Shown: positions 30,005-39,309, counted from the first letter of the stretch. The stretch: 64,000 nucleotides of DNA from Acetohalobium arabaticum DSM 5501 (GCF_000144695.1 NC_014378.1:124001-188000); one strand, 5' to 3'. The notes: generated by a model not told the origin, from the sequence alone. Translations and numbers: made by a program.

Positions 30005-30483
30005 GAGTTGGAATCGGTTATGATGTTCATCAATTAATTAGTGGTGAAGATTTAATCTTAGGAGGCATCAAAATAGATCACAGTTCTGGCTTAAAAGGCC
30101 ATTCTGATGCTGATGTATTATTACATGCAGTGATGGATGCTATGTTAGGGGCTATTGGCGCCGGGGATATAGGAAAGCATTTTCCGGATTCAGATCCAGC
30201 CTATGAAGGAATTTCTAGTTTGAAGCTTTTATCAGAAGTTAATTCTTTATTAACTAAGCAAGGGTATTCTATAATTAATATAGATGTTACTATTATTGCC
30301 CAAAAGCCTAAATTAGCTTCTTATTTAGAAAAAATGGAAAAAAGGATAGCTGAAGTATTGGATATATCTTTAACTAAAATTAATTTAAAAGCTACTACGA
30401 CAGAAGGATTAGGGTATATAGGAAATGAAGCAGGGATTGCAGCCCAAGCTATAGTCAGCTTAGAATCAGCAGGGTATGAGTAG
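30001..30483 (+). CDS. ispF: 2-C-methyl-D-erythritol 2,4-cyclodiphosphate synthase
   Basis: A 160-residue trimeric enzyme acting after IspE in isoprenoid synthesis. GIGYDVHQ supplies the metal-binding Asp8 and His10; GHSDADVLLHAVMDA supplies the second His and the catalytic Asp region; the C-terminal TTEGLGYIGN loop is conserved. Full length; RBS GGAGG lies inside the ispD end. Confidence 0.97.
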   Translation: MRVGIGYDVHQLISGEDLILGGIKIDHSSGLKGHSDADVLLHAVMDAMLGAIGAGDIGKHFPDSDPAYEGISSLKLLSEVNSLLTKQGYSIINIDVTIIAQKPKLASYLEKMEKRIAEVLDISLTKINLKATTTEGLGYIGNEAGIAAQAIVSLESAGYE

Positions 30484-30501
30484 GAAGAAGGGGTGTTAGC
30501 T

Positions 30502-31275
30502 ATGATAGTTAAAGACATAATGATTAAAGATGTAATTACAGTTAATGAGAATGTAACTATTTCAGAAGCAGAAAGAATTATGACTGTTAATGATATTGGT
30601 AGACTGATTGTCGAAGATGATCTAGGAAAAGTAGTAGGAATGATCACTGATGGTGACTTAGTTAAAGAGCGTAATTTTGATCTTAAGGTCAAGGAAATAA
30701 TGACTACTGATTTGATTAAGGGGTATCAGACACAGAGTATTCAGGAAGTGGCTCAGATAGTTTCTGATAATCAGATCGGCGGTGTACCTATCTTTGATGA
30801 AACAGATAATTTGGTAGGGATAGTAACTGTTGATGATATTGTATCAGGTTATATGAAGGAAGAGAATACTGCTAAAATAAGTCCTGAAAGTTCAGCTATT
30901 TATCTATCTATGACTAGAAGTAGAGAGTATGAGAATTACTGGCTGGATAAAATCAATGGCTATGGCTACAAAGCCGCTATTACTCAAACGGGAGCCAATG
31001 CTGAAGATTTACCTATTAAATTAAGAGAGAGTGCAACAGTAGCAGCTATTGCCCGTAAAGTAATTAAGGAACGGGCTAAAGAGAAGGTAGCCGTTTCTAA
31101 TGCTGTAAGGGATGCTTATAATCAGTTAAACCTGATTAATCCTGGTTTAGGCGGTGGGTTTAAAGTTGCCATTGTTAGAGGAGAAGGAAAGGTAGCTGTT
31201 TCTGCTTTTGGTAAGTTCGGCCATGCATTAGTTGATGGTCCGGAACAGATTGCTTTAGGTACGAGCATAATCTAA
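30502..31275 (+). CDS. CBS-pair protein fused to a HutP-like antiterminator domain
   Basis: A 257-residue protein. Residues 1-118 are two CBS domains (VKDIMIKDVITV..., VKEIMTTDLIKG...), the kind that bind adenine nucleotides. Residues 128-257 match HutP, the histidine-dependent RNA-binding antiterminator: LSMTRSRE, AAITQTGA, NPGLGGGFKVAIVRGEG and the terminal GPEQIALG. The metal-ligand histidines of Bacillus HutP (His73, His77, His138) align with Asn200, Asp204 and Gln249. No hut gene is nearby; it sits between ispF and gltX. Start is ATG 30502; an upstream GTG lies in the ribosome binding site. Domain calls are from motifs; function is inferred only. Confidence 0.82.
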   Translation: MIVKDIMIKDVITVNENVTISEAERIMTVNDIGRLIVEDDLGKVVGMITDGDLVKERNFDLKVKEIMTTDLIKGYQTQSIQEVAQIVSDNQIGGVPIFDETDNLVGIVTVDDIVSGYMKEENTAKISPESSAIYLSMTRSREYENYWLDKINGYGYKAAITQTGANAEDLPIKLRESATVAAIARKVIKERAKEKVAVSNAVRDAYNQLNLINPGLGGGFKVAIVRGEGKVAVSAFGKFGHALVDGPEQIALGTSII

Positions 31276-31295
31276 GTATTAGTTAGGAACCAATC

Positions 31296-31324
31296 TTGTA
31301 ATAATTAGCAATTTGCTTTATAAT
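31296..31324 (+). promoter_or_regulatory. Promoter of gltX
   Basis: TTGTAA (31296-31301), 17-base spacer, TATAAT (31319-31324), 65 bases before the gltX start. Confidence 0.68.
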
Positions 31325-31389
31325 ATTTGTAGTTAATGAACCTTGTTAGATTAAAATTAATAAGATAATTAAATAGGAAGGGGAAGACT

Positions 31390-32856
31390 ATGAGTGATAT
31401 TAGAGTAAGATTTGCACCAAGTCCTACGGGACAGATTCATATTGGTAATATTCGTACTGCTTTATTTACCTGGTTATATGCTAGAAAGCATAACGGAACT
31501 ACAGTCTTAAGGATTGAAGATACTGATCAGGAACGTTCTACGTCTGAATTTGAAGAGATTATTCTGCAGGAAACAGACTGGCTCGGCCTGGATTGGGATG
31601 AAGGTGTGCGGGCTGGCGGTGATTATGGTCCATATCGTCAGAGTGATAGGCTTGATATATATGATAAATACATAGATAGGTTAATCGAAGAAGATAAAGC
31701 TTACTACTGTTATTGTACTGACGAAGAATTGGAGCAAATGAGAGAAGAGGCAAAAGCTAAAGGCAAACCGCCTAAGTATAACGGAAGATGTCGTAATTTA
31801 TCTGAAGAAGAAAGAAAAGAATTAGAAGCTGAAGGAAGAGAGCCTGCTGTTAGATTCAAGATGCCTACGGAAGAAATAAAGATTGTAGTTAATGATCTAG
31901 TTCATGGTGAGGTAGAGTTTAGCAGTGAAGTTTTAGATGATTTTGTGATTGTAAAGTCGGATGGACTACCGACTTATAACTTTGCAGTAGTGATTGATGA
32001 TCATTTAATGGAAATTAGCCATGTGATCCGTGGAGAGGACCATCTGTCCAATACTCCCAAGCAGCAGTTGATTTATGATGCTTTAGATTGGGAAATGCCT
32101 GAATTTGGTCATCTACCGATGATTCTAGGTGAGGATAAATCTAAGTTAAGCAAACGGAGTGGAGAAGCCTATGTTTATGTTAGTGAATACCGCCAAAAAG
32201 GTTATCTCCCGGAAGCATTGATTAACTTTTTAGCCTTATTGGGTTGGTCTTCTGCTGATGATGAAGAATTATTTACTGTAGAAGAAATTATAGATAACTT
32301 TTCAATGGAGAGAGTAAATAATAGCCCATCAGTTTTTGATGTAGAGAAGTTAAATTGGATGAATGGACATCATATTAGAGAGTCTGAGCTGGATAGAATA
32401 GTAGACTTAGCAATTCCTTATCTGCAGGAAGCAGGTTATATTGCTGATGAGCTAAGTGATGAGGAGTATAACTATGTAGCCCAAATAGTTGATGTAGTCC
32501 GCGATTCACTGGATTATGTAGCCCAGATTACGGACCATGTAGATATCTTCTTTGGTGAATTGGAATATGAAAACAAAGAAGAAGTTATAGACTGTTTTCA
32601 GCAGGAGGATGTTGATTTAGTACTGGAGACTTTAAAGGACCGCTTAGCTGTATTAGATGATTATAGTCCGGATTCGGTTTTAGAAGAAATGAGGGCTATT
32701 TTGAATGATTTACCGGTTGGAGGCAGACTCTTTTATCATCCTACTCGCTATGCCTTGACTGGCAAGGGATCAGGACCTGAATTATATCAAGTAGTTTCTA
32801 TTCTAGGTAAGGAAGAAACCATTAATCGACTTGATAAAGCCCTTAATTTAGTTTAA
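31390..32856 (+). CDS. gltX: Glutamate-tRNA ligase
   Basis: A 488-residue class I synthetase. RFAPSPTGQIHIGNIRTALF holds the HIGH motif; the second active-site motif is KLSKRSG. A zinc-type segment YCYCTDEE/YNGRC (CxC...C) lies near residue 110. An alpha-helical anticodon-binding domain ends the protein. It charges tRNA-Glu (gene at 18960), possibly tRNA-Gln as well, since many Firmicutes use the transamidation route. RBS GGAAGGGG. Confidence 0.96.
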   Translation: MSDIRVRFAPSPTGQIHIGNIRTALFTWLYARKHNGTTVLRIEDTDQERSTSEFEEIILQETDWLGLDWDEGVRAGGDYGPYRQSDRLDIYDKYIDRLIEEDKAYYCYCTDEELEQMREEAKAKGKPPKYNGRCRNLSEEERKELEAEGREPAVRFKMPTEEIKIVVNDLVHGEVEFSSEVLDDFVIVKSDGLPTYNFAVVIDDHLMEISHVIRGEDHLSNTPKQQLIYDALDWEMPEFGHLPMILGEDKSKLSKRSGEAYVYVSEYRQKGYLPEALINFLALLGWSSADDEELFTVEEIIDNFSMERVNNSPSVFDVEKLNWMNGHHIRESELDRIVDLAIPYLQEAGYIADELSDEEYNYVAQIVDVVRDSLDYVAQITDHVDIFFGELEYENKEEVIDCFQQEDVDLVLETLKDRLAVLDDYSPDSVLEEMRAILNDLPVGGRLFYHPTRYALTGKGSGPELYQVVSILGKEETINRLDKALNLV

Positions 32857-32889
32857 ACTTATAGTTAAATTTTAAAATTAAATACTTTA

Positions 32890-33137
32890 AAGGCTCTGAG
32901 CAGAATTAAGTAAGTCAGTAGTTTCGCCAGAGAGAAGATGCCGGAGGCTGAAAGCAGCTTCATTAAACTGACTGAATTGCATCTGTGAGCTGTATGCCCG
33001 AAGCAGTAAGTAGGGTGTAACGTTTAGTAAGCGTTAATTACTTTAAGTGAATCAGATTTGATTTCTAGTCTGATTAAACAGAGTGGAACCGCGCCCTTAC
33101 GTCTCTGTAGTTAACAGCTATGGAGTGTAAGGGATTT
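32890..33137 (+). promoter_or_regulatory. Cysteine-specific T-box leader of cysE-cysS
   Basis: A 306-base gap holding a T-box riboswitch. Stem I begins near 32897, with AGAGAAGATGCCGG (32931-32944) as the distal conserved part, and the specifier loop GAATTGCATCTG has the codon TGC at 32978-32980, cysteine. The T-box sequence GTGGAACCGCG lies at 33083-33093. A terminator stem CCCTTAC (33094-33100) / GTAAGGG (33127-33133) follows with a moderate T tail. Uncharged tRNA-Cys would pair with TGC and the T-box bulge and allow read-through. Confidence 0.9.
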
Positions 33138-33162
33138 ATTAATTGAGGAGGTAGTAAGTTAG

Positions 33163-33834
33163 ATGTTAAAGATGATTAAAGCAGATATTGATGCTGTGTT
33201 TGAGCGGGATCCAGCAGCGAGGAGTTTAGTAGAAGTATTGTTGACTTATTCAGGTCTGCATGCCATTATTATGCATAGGATTGCCCACTGGCTGCAGAAT
33301 AAGAATCTATCACTGCTAGCCAGAATTATTTCTCAATTCAGCCGTTTTCTGACAGGGATTGAGATTCATCCTGGAGCTGAAATCGGAACCGGCTTCTTTA
33401 TTGACCACGGAATGGGAGTGGTAATCGGTGAAACGGCTGAGATTGGTGATGATGTTACCCTCTATCAGGGAGTGACCCTCGGTGGTACAGGTAAGGAAAC
33501 CGGTAAGCGCCATCCGACTTTAGGGAATAATGTGATGGTCAGTGCTGGAGCCAAGGTTTTAGGATCGATAGAGATTGGGGATAATGTTAAAATAGGTGCT
33601 GGGGCAGTAGTTTTAGATCCGGTGCCGGCCAATACTACGGTAGTAGGAGTGCCGGGTAAAGTGGTAGTTCAGGATGGGGAACGGATTTGCGGAGAGATAG
33701 ATCTTGAACATGGAAATCTACCGGATCCTGTAGAAGAGATGCTGCGGTGTATGAATAATAGAATTGAAAAATTGGAAAATAAGCTTAATAATTCAGACCA
33801 AAAGTTTAGTGAATCTAAAGACAAGAAGGAGTGA
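33163..33834 (+). CDS. cysE: Serine O-acetyltransferase
   Basis: A 223-residue enzyme making O-acetylserine for cysteine synthesis. A helical N-terminal part is followed by a left-handed beta-helix of hexapeptide repeats (about 65-170): [60 protein letters not shown]. The catalytic His is in DHGMG. The short Ser/Lys-rich tail is unlike the Ile-ended CysK-binding tail of E. coli. Under T-box control together with cysS, so cysteine supply responds to tRNA-Cys charging. Confidence 0.95.
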   Translation: MLKMIKADIDAVFERDPAARSLVEVLLTYSGLHAIIMHRIAHWLQNKNLSLLARIISQFSRFLTGIEIHPGAEIGTGFFIDHGMGVVIGETAEIGDDVTLYQGVTLGGTGKETGKRHPTLGNNVMVSAGAKVLGSIEIGDNVKIGAGAVVLDPVPANTTVVGVPGKVVVQDGERICGEIDLEHGNLPDPVEEMLRCMNNRIEKLENKLNNSDQKFSESKDKKE

Positions 33835-33840
33835 TCGGAA

Positions 33841-35286
33841 ATGACACTACAGATATATAATACTTTAACCCAGAAGAAGGAAGAGTTTGAACCACTTGAC
33901 CAAGATGAGGTTAAACTTTATTCTTGTGGTCCAACGGTCTATGATTATTTTCATATCGGAAATGCTCGTGCCTTTATTCTACCTGACATTTTAAAGAGAT
34001 ATCTAGAATACAAAGGCTATAATGTCTTACATGTTACTAATTTTACCGATGTTGATGATAAAATGATTAAGCGGGCTAATGAAGAAGAAATTGAAATTGA
34101 AGAGTTGGCTGATAGATTTATTACTGCTTATTTTGAAGATACTGAAAGGTTAAATATCAAACAAGCAGATGTTTATCCTAAAGCAACGGAGCATATTTCT
34201 GATATTATTGAGTTGGTAAAGAAGTTAGAAGATAAGGGATATGCCTATGAGGTGGATGGCGATGTCTTCTTTGCTGTTAGAAAGTTTGCTGACTATGGGA
34301 AACTGTCTAATCAGGAGTTAGAAGAGTTGACATCAGGATCTAGAGTTGAAGTTAATGATAAGAAGGAGGATCCGCTGGATTTTGTTCTCTGGAAGAAGAG
34401 TAAAGAAGGAGAACCGTCTTGGGAGAGTCCCTGGGGTACAGGCAGACCAGGTTGGCATATAGAATGCTCAGCTATGTCGATGTGTTATTTAGGTGAAGAA
34501 TTTGATTTTCATACCGGAGGTGTTGATTTAGTATTCCCCCATCATGAGAATGAGATTGCACAGAATGAAGCAGGAGTTGGCAGTCAAGTAGTTAATTACT
34601 GGCTCCATAATGGGTATATCAATGTTGATGGCGAAAAGATGTCCAAGTCGCTAGGTAATTTCTTTACTACGAGAGATATTCTGCAGGATTATAGTGCAGA
34701 AGTACTGCGCTTTTTCTTGATCTCTAAACATTATCGGAGTCCGATAAACTTCAGTGATGCTGAACTTGATAATGCAGCCAAAAGTCTACAGAGATTACAG
34801 AATACAGTCAATAAGTTAAAGGATTTATTAGATAGGGATAGAGCCGATTTAAAGCCGGGGAATAAAGAAGAATTGCAGGAATTAGAGAAAAAAATTAAAG
34901 CTAAAAGAGAGAAGTTTGAAGAGGCTATGGATGATGACTTAAATACTGCTTTGGCTATTGGAGCCTTACATGAGCTGGCTAAGGAGTTAAATATTGTAGT
35001 AAATGATGCGGATTTTGAATTAAATCAGGCCAACATTATAGTGCTGGAGAAGGCCTATGATACATTTAAAGAATTAAGCCAGCAGGTATTAGGAATCAAT
35101 CTGGAAACCGAAGATGATATCAGTGATAATTTAACTTCTGATTTAATTGGACTTTTATTGGAAGTTAGAAATAAGGCTCGACAGAATCAGGATTGGGAAT
35201 TGGCTGACCAAATTAGGGATGAATTGTCTGAATTAGGAATTATTCTTGAGGATACGCCGCAGGGTACAGACTGGAAGTTAGAGTAA
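33841..35286 (+). CDS. cysS: Cysteine-tRNA ligase
   Basis: A 481-residue class I synthetase. Cys29 in YSCGPTVYD begins the zinc site, completed by ECSAM and HHENE; HIGN is the HIGH-type motif; KMSKSLG is the KMSKS loop. A DALR-type helical domain ends the protein. It follows cysE by 6 bases within the T-box operon. Confidence 0.97.
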   Translation: MTLQIYNTLTQKKEEFEPLDQDEVKLYSCGPTVYDYFHIGNARAFILPDILKRYLEYKGYNVLHVTNFTDVDDKMIKRANEEEIEIEELADRFITAYFEDTERLNIKQADVYPKATEHISDIIELVKKLEDKGYAYEVDGDVFFAVRKFADYGKLSNQELEELTSGSRVEVNDKKEDPLDFVLWKKSKEGEPSWESPWGTGRPGWHIECSAMSMCYLGEEFDFHTGGVDLVFPHHENEIAQNEAGVGSQVVNYWLHNGYINVDGEKMSKSLGNFFTTRDILQDYSAEVLRFFLISKHYRSPINFSDAELDNAAKSLQRLQNTVNKLKDLLDRDRADLKPGNKEELQELEKKIKAKREKFEEAMDDDLNTALAIGALHELAKELNIVVNDADFELNQANIIVLEKAYDTFKELSQQVLGINLETEDDISDNLTSDLIGLLLEVRNKARQNQDWELADQIRDELSELGIILEDTPQGTDWKLE

Positions 35287-35301
35287 GTAGGGGGTTGAGT
35301 A

Positions 35302-35712
35302 ATGTTTAATGATATATTGGAACTGCCTGAAAGGCCACGGCTGTTTTCACCAGAGACTATGGCCTATATCGGTGATAGTATCTATGAAGTCTTTATTCGT
35401 TCTTATTTGATAGAGCAGGGACTGCGCAAAGGCAATAGCCTCCATCAGCAGGCTGTTAAGTACGTTAATGCCGGGGCTCAGGCAGAATTATTGCAGCAAC
35501 TGGAGAGCTATCTTACAGAAGAAGAAGAGGCAATTGTCCGGAGAGGGCGGAATTCCAATTCCGGTAGTGTACCTAAGAATGCAGATGTGGTTGATTATCG
35601 CTACAGTACTGCCTTTGAAGCCCTGCTGGGATATCTTTATTTGGAAGGGAAAAAGGTTAGATTAGAAGAAGTATTGACAGAAATTAAAGGAATAATTGAT
35701 GAAATAGAATAG
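35302..35712 (+). CDS. mrnC: Mini-ribonuclease 3
   Basis: A 136-residue RNase III domain without the dsRNA-binding domain, which matures 23S rRNA ends in Firmicutes. MAYIGDSIYEVFIR carries the catalytic acidic motif, RRGRNSNS is a conserved basic stretch, and YSTAFEALLGYLYLEG the second acidic site. Usual position directly after cysS. The long 23S processing stem described above is a plausible substrate. Confidence 0.95.
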   Translation: MFNDILELPERPRLFSPETMAYIGDSIYEVFIRSYLIEQGLRKGNSLHQQAVKYVNAGAQAELLQQLESYLTEEEEAIVRRGRNSNSGSVPKNADVVDYRYSTAFEALLGYLYLEGKKVRLEEVLTEIKGIIDEIE

Positions 35713-35724
35713 GAGTTGAGGATA

Positions 35725-36441
35725 ATGGAAAGCAAATTAAATGTTAAACTAATCAACCATACTCCAGAACCGGAGCGAACTGCTGCTAGTGCTGCCAGGC
35801 TCTGTTATTCGCCGGTAGGGGCTGAAAAGCTAGTTGAAGATATGACAGATGAAGAAATCGAAGACTTATTAAACATTATTTTAGGAAATGGACATTATTC
35901 TACACTAGAACATGTGACCTTTACTTTTGCTATTGAGGGAATCAGTCGTGTAACTAGCCATCAATTGGTTAGACATAGGATTGCCAGCTATAGTCAGCAG
36001 TCACAGCGTTATGTAAGAGAAAAGGATCAATTCAATTATATTATTCCTGATAAAATTAAGGATAATGAGGAATTAACGGAACTATTTATTGAAAATATGA
36101 AGCAGCAGCAGAAGCTGTATAATAAATTAACTGCTGGTTTAATGGAAGATGGCTATGAAGAGAAGGAAGCCATCGAAGCGGCCCGGTATTTACTGCCCAA
36201 TGCTACTGAGACTAAGATTGTTGTGACAATGAATGCCAGAAGCTTACTCCATTTCTTTGAAGTTAGATGCTGTAATCGGGCCCAAAGAGAGATTAGAGAG
36301 ATGGCTAATGAAATGTTGAATCAGGTTAAGGATATAGCTCCAATTATCTTTAATAATGCTGGTCCTACCTGTGTTACTGAAGGCCGGTGTGCTGAAGGGG
36401 CTATGAGCTGTGGAAGAATTAATGAACTTAAAGAGGAGTAG
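35725..36441 (+). CDS. thyX: Flavin-dependent thymidylate synthase
   Basis: A 238-residue FAD enzyme methylating dUMP with methylene-THF and NADPH. The ThyX signature RHRIASYSQQSQRY fits RHRxxSxxxxSxR; ARYLLPNATETK and ARSLLHFFEVRCCNRAQREIR are conserved (split here at natural points), with the catalytic Ser region near LPN. Start is ATG 35725 behind AGGAG; the upstream TTG lies in the ribosome binding site. Its presence here between mrnC and rlmB is common in Clostridia. Confidence 0.96.
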   Translation: MESKLNVKLINHTPEPERTAASAARLCYSPVGAEKLVEDMTDEEIEDLLNIILGNGHYSTLEHVTFTFAIEGISRVTSHQLVRHRIASYSQQSQRYVREKDQFNYIIPDKIKDNEELTELFIENMKQQQKLYNKLTAGLMEDGYEEKEAIEAARYLLPNATETKIVVTMNARSLLHFFEVRCCNRAQREIREMANEMLNQVKDIAPIIFNNAGPTCVTEGRCAEGAMSCGRINELKEE

Positions 36442-36450
36442 ATAAAACCA

Positions 36451-37182
36451 ATGAAGAAAATAGAAGGCCGTAATCCTGTTATGGAAGCATTGAAATCCGA
36501 AAGAAGAATAGATGAGATATTAATCTATCAGAATGCTGAAGGGGTTAATGAATTATTAAAGAAAGCCAAAGCAGAAGGGATTAAACTCAAACGAGTTGCT
36601 AAAGAAAAGCTTGATAACTTAGCTGATTCTTATTCTCATCAAGGAGTAATTGCTTTTGGTGAACCTATTAAGTATTTATCATTGGACCAATTAATTGATA
36701 AGGCATATAATAAGACTGATGATCCATTATTTATTCTGTTGGATGAGATTAAAGATCCCCATAATTTCGGTTCTATTCTGCGGACAGCTGATGCTGTTGG
36801 AGCTCAGGGAGTAATTATTCCTAAACGTAGAAGTGTTGGTCTAACATCGGCTGTCGGAAAGGCTTCAGCAGGAGCTATTGAACATATACCGGTAGCTCAG
36901 GTAACTAATTTAGTCCGGGCCATGGAAGAATTAAAAGAGAATAGATTCTGGATTGCAGGTGCTGATATGGAGGCAGAAGGCTTCTGTTATCAACAGGATT
37001 TGACAGGACCATTGGGGATTGTTATCGGCAGTGAAGGAGCTGGAATGCGCAGGTTAGTTAAGGAAAGATGTGATTTCTTGATTAAATTACCAATGAAAGG
37101 TAGAATAAATTCTTTAAATGCAGCAGTAGCAGGGGCTGTTTTAATGTATGAAGCCTTGCGGCAGCGAAATTATAGCGATTAA
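36451..37182 (+). CDS. rlmB: 23S rRNA (guanosine-2'-O-)-methyltransferase RlmB
   Basis: A 243-residue SpoU/TrmH-family methyltransferase. The N-terminal substrate-binding domain (GRNPVMEALKSERRIDEIL) is followed by the knotted catalytic domain: motif 1 LLDEIKDPHNFGSILRTADA, motif 2 IVIGSEGAGMRRL, motif 3 IKLPMKGRINSLNAAVAGAVL (each read in shorter parts). It probably methylates G2251 of 23S rRNA, or a tRNA, as family members vary. Confidence 0.93.
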   Translation: MKKIEGRNPVMEALKSERRIDEILIYQNAEGVNELLKKAKAEGIKLKRVAKEKLDNLADSYSHQGVIAFGEPIKYLSLDQLIDKAYNKTDDPLFILLDEIKDPHNFGSILRTADAVGAQGVIIPKRRSVGLTSAVGKASAGAIEHIPVAQVTNLVRAMEELKENRFWIAGADMEAEGFCYQQDLTGPLGIVIGSEGAGMRRLVKERCDFLIKLPMKGRINSLNAAVAGAVLMYEALRQRNYSD

Positions 37183-37204
37183 TCGTTAGTTGAGGAGTTA
37201 GAGA

Positions 37205-38530
37205 ATGAAGAATAGTCTATTAGCAGCATTAGTTGCTTTGACATTACTCTTTTCTATAGGTTTAGGGATATATATTGGAAGCTATTTCTTTTTCAAACAG
37301 CATGAAGATGTGATATTTTCAGGAGTTATGATCGAAGGATATGATTTCAGCGGTTTAACTAAGAAGCAGGCTAAAGAACGTTTGAAGAAATTGACTGAAC
37401 CGCTTTTGCAAGAACCGCTTGTTTTAGAGAGGGATAATGATAAATGGCTGCTTAGACCGGATGATATAGAGTTGAAATTCAAGAATAGGGGGGCATTAAA
37501 TAAGGCTTTTGGGATTGGAAGAAGCGGTACTCTGTTACAGAGAAGTATAGCAGTTTGGCAGTCTGCAGAATATGGTAAGAGCTTAACAGTAGATATAAGC
37601 TATAATGAAGATAAGCTAGATGAGAAGCTACAACAGATTGCTAATGAGGTTAATATTAGTTCCAGCAATGCCTATTTAGATTTAGAAACTGAAGAGCTGA
37701 TAAGTTTTCAGTTGGGCAAGAGATTAAGGTTAGAAGAGTCAAAGCAAAAGATCATTAGTCGCTTCAATAATTTTAAAAAGATTCCGGTTAAGTTAGTGAT
37801 TGAGAAGAAAGTGCCGGAGGTGAATAGAGAAAAACTAAAGGAGTGGAACTTAACCAATCAGTTAAGCAGTTATAAAACTAGTTTTGATACTGAAAAGGAG
37901 AATCGGGTTCATAATATCAAACTGGCTGCTCAAAAGATCAATGCTACTCTGTTAAAGTCGGGAGAAGTATTTTCTTTTAATCAGACTGTAGGAAGGCGGA
38001 GTTTAAAAAACGGCTTTAAACAGGCTACGGAGATAGTAAATCAGGAATTTGTAACAGGAGTAGGCGGCGGTGTTTGTCAGGTGTCGTCAACCCTTTATAA
38101 TGCTGTTCTACTAGGAGATCTTAAAGTACTAGAACGACATAATCATTCACGGCCAGTAGGCTATATTCCTTTAGGCCGGGGAGCTGCTATTTATAATGGT
38201 TATCTTGATTTTAAGTTTAAGAATACAAGTTCTGATCCGATTATGATTTTAGCAAAAGTGTTAGAGAATAGCTTGGAGATTGCTATTATGGGCCAAAGTA
38301 AAGATTATCAGATAGAAATCTCTACTTCTCAACCAAAAGTACTGGATTATGGCCAAGTAAAGAAGAAGGCTAAGGTGGAAGAAAGGAAAGTAGTTAAAGA
38401 AGGTAAACAAGGCTATCAAGTTAAGGTAGTCAAGAAAATTATTGTTGATAATGAATTAATCAATAAAGAAATTATTTCTCAAGATGTTTATCAACCGGTT
38501 GATAAAGTTATTAAAGTTCCCGTCAAATGA
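37205..38530 (+). CDS. VanW family exported protein with PG-binding and G5-like domains
   Basis: A 441-residue protein with one N-terminal membrane segment (about 4-28), a YoaR-like putative peptidoglycan-binding region (about 35-205), and a VanW domain (about 225-365: KLAAQKINATLLKSGEVFSFNQ, GGGVCQVSSTLYNAVL, RHNHSRPVGYIPLGRGAA). The C-terminus (QVKVVKKIIVDNELINKEI) looks like a G5 domain. The cell-wall role is unproven. In Bacillus this place between rlmB and sigH holds yacP (rae1), absent here. Confidence 0.9.
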   Translation: MKNSLLAALVALTLLFSIGLGIYIGSYFFFKQHEDVIFSGVMIEGYDFSGLTKKQAKERLKKLTEPLLQEPLVLERDNDKWLLRPDDIELKFKNRGALNKAFGIGRSGTLLQRSIAVWQSAEYGKSLTVDISYNEDKLDEKLQQIANEVNISSSNAYLDLETEELISFQLGKRLRLEESKQKIISRFNNFKKIPVKLVIEKKVPEVNREKLKEWNLTNQLSSYKTSFDTEKENRVHNIKLAAQKINATLLKSGEVFSFNQTVGRRSLKNGFKQATEIVNQEFVTGVGGGVCQVSSTLYNAVLLGDLKVLERHNHSRPVGYIPLGRGAAIYNGYLDFKFKNTSSDPIMILAKVLENSLEIAIMGQSKDYQIEISTSQPKVLDYGQVKKKAKVEERKVVKEGKQGYQVKVVKKIIVDNELINKEIISQDVYQPVDKVIKVPVK

Positions 38531-38570
38531 GGTATGAGTAAATAAGTAAAAAAGTTACAGTTTTAATTTC

Positions 38571-38600
38571 TTGACTTCATAAAATGACGTAGGTTATAAT
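38571..38600 (+). promoter_or_regulatory. Promoter of sigH
   Basis: TTGACT (38571-38576), 18-base spacer, TATAAT (38595-38600). Confidence 0.72.
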
Positions 38601-38655
38601 TAAGGATATAATAGAGGTTATTAAAGTTAGTTTTAAAATATTAGGAGGGATTTGG

Positions 38656-39309
38656 TTGGGGATAGAGTTAACGGAGGATAAATATGAAGAATATACTGAA
38701 TATGATCAACTAACAGATGATGAATTGGTTCAGTTTGCCCAGGATGGTAATCAATTGGCTATGGAGTATTTACTTAAAAAGTATAAAAATTTTGTTCGTA
38801 ATCGGGCTAGATCTTATTTTTTAATTGGAGCTGGTAGAGATGATCTAGTTCAGGAGGGTATGATCGGTTTATATAAAGCTATCTGTGATTATAAAGTTGA
38901 AAGATTAGCCTCTTTTCAATCTTTTGCTGAATTATGTATTACCCGGCAGCTAATTACTGCTATCAAGACGGCTACTAGACAGAAGCATCAGCCTTTGAAT
39001 TCATATGTTTCCTTTGATCAGCCGATTTATGATCAAAACTCTAAGCGAACTTTATTGGATGTTTTAGAGGGAAGTGAATTAAATAATCCTGAGGAACAGT
39101 TTATCAGTTATGAAGCTTATAAATTATTAGAAGAGAATATTAAAGAAAGATTAAGCGGGTTAGAATTAAATGTTTTACTGGAATATTTAAAGGGGAAGAC
39201 TTATCAAGATATAGCCGAAGCTTTAGATCGGCATGTTAAGTCAGTAGATAATGCTCTACAGAGAATCAAGAAAAAACTGGAAGATTTTCTAGAAGAAAAT
39301 GATATTTAG
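38656..39309 (+). CDS. sigH: RNA polymerase sporulation sigma factor SigH
   Basis: A 217-residue sigma-70 family factor. Region 2 spans about 20-95 (NQLAMEYLLKKYKNFVRNRA, DDLVQEGMIGLYKAICDY); region 4 spans about 150-210 (LNVLLEYLKGKTYQDIAEAL followed by DRHVKSVDNALQRIKKKL), the SigH pattern. It directs early stationary-phase and sporulation genes, so the host is probably a spore former or descended from one. TTG start five bases after AGGAGGGA. Confidence 0.95.
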   Translation: MGIELTEDKYEEYTEYDQLTDDELVQFAQDGNQLAMEYLLKKYKNFVRNRARSYFLIGAGRDDLVQEGMIGLYKAICDYKVERLASFQSFAELCITRQLITAIKTATRQKHQPLNSYVSFDQPIYDQNSKRTLLDVLEGSELNNPEEQFISYEAYKLLEENIKERLSGLELNVLLEYLKGKTYQDIAEALDRHVKSVDNALQRIKKKLEDFLEENDI

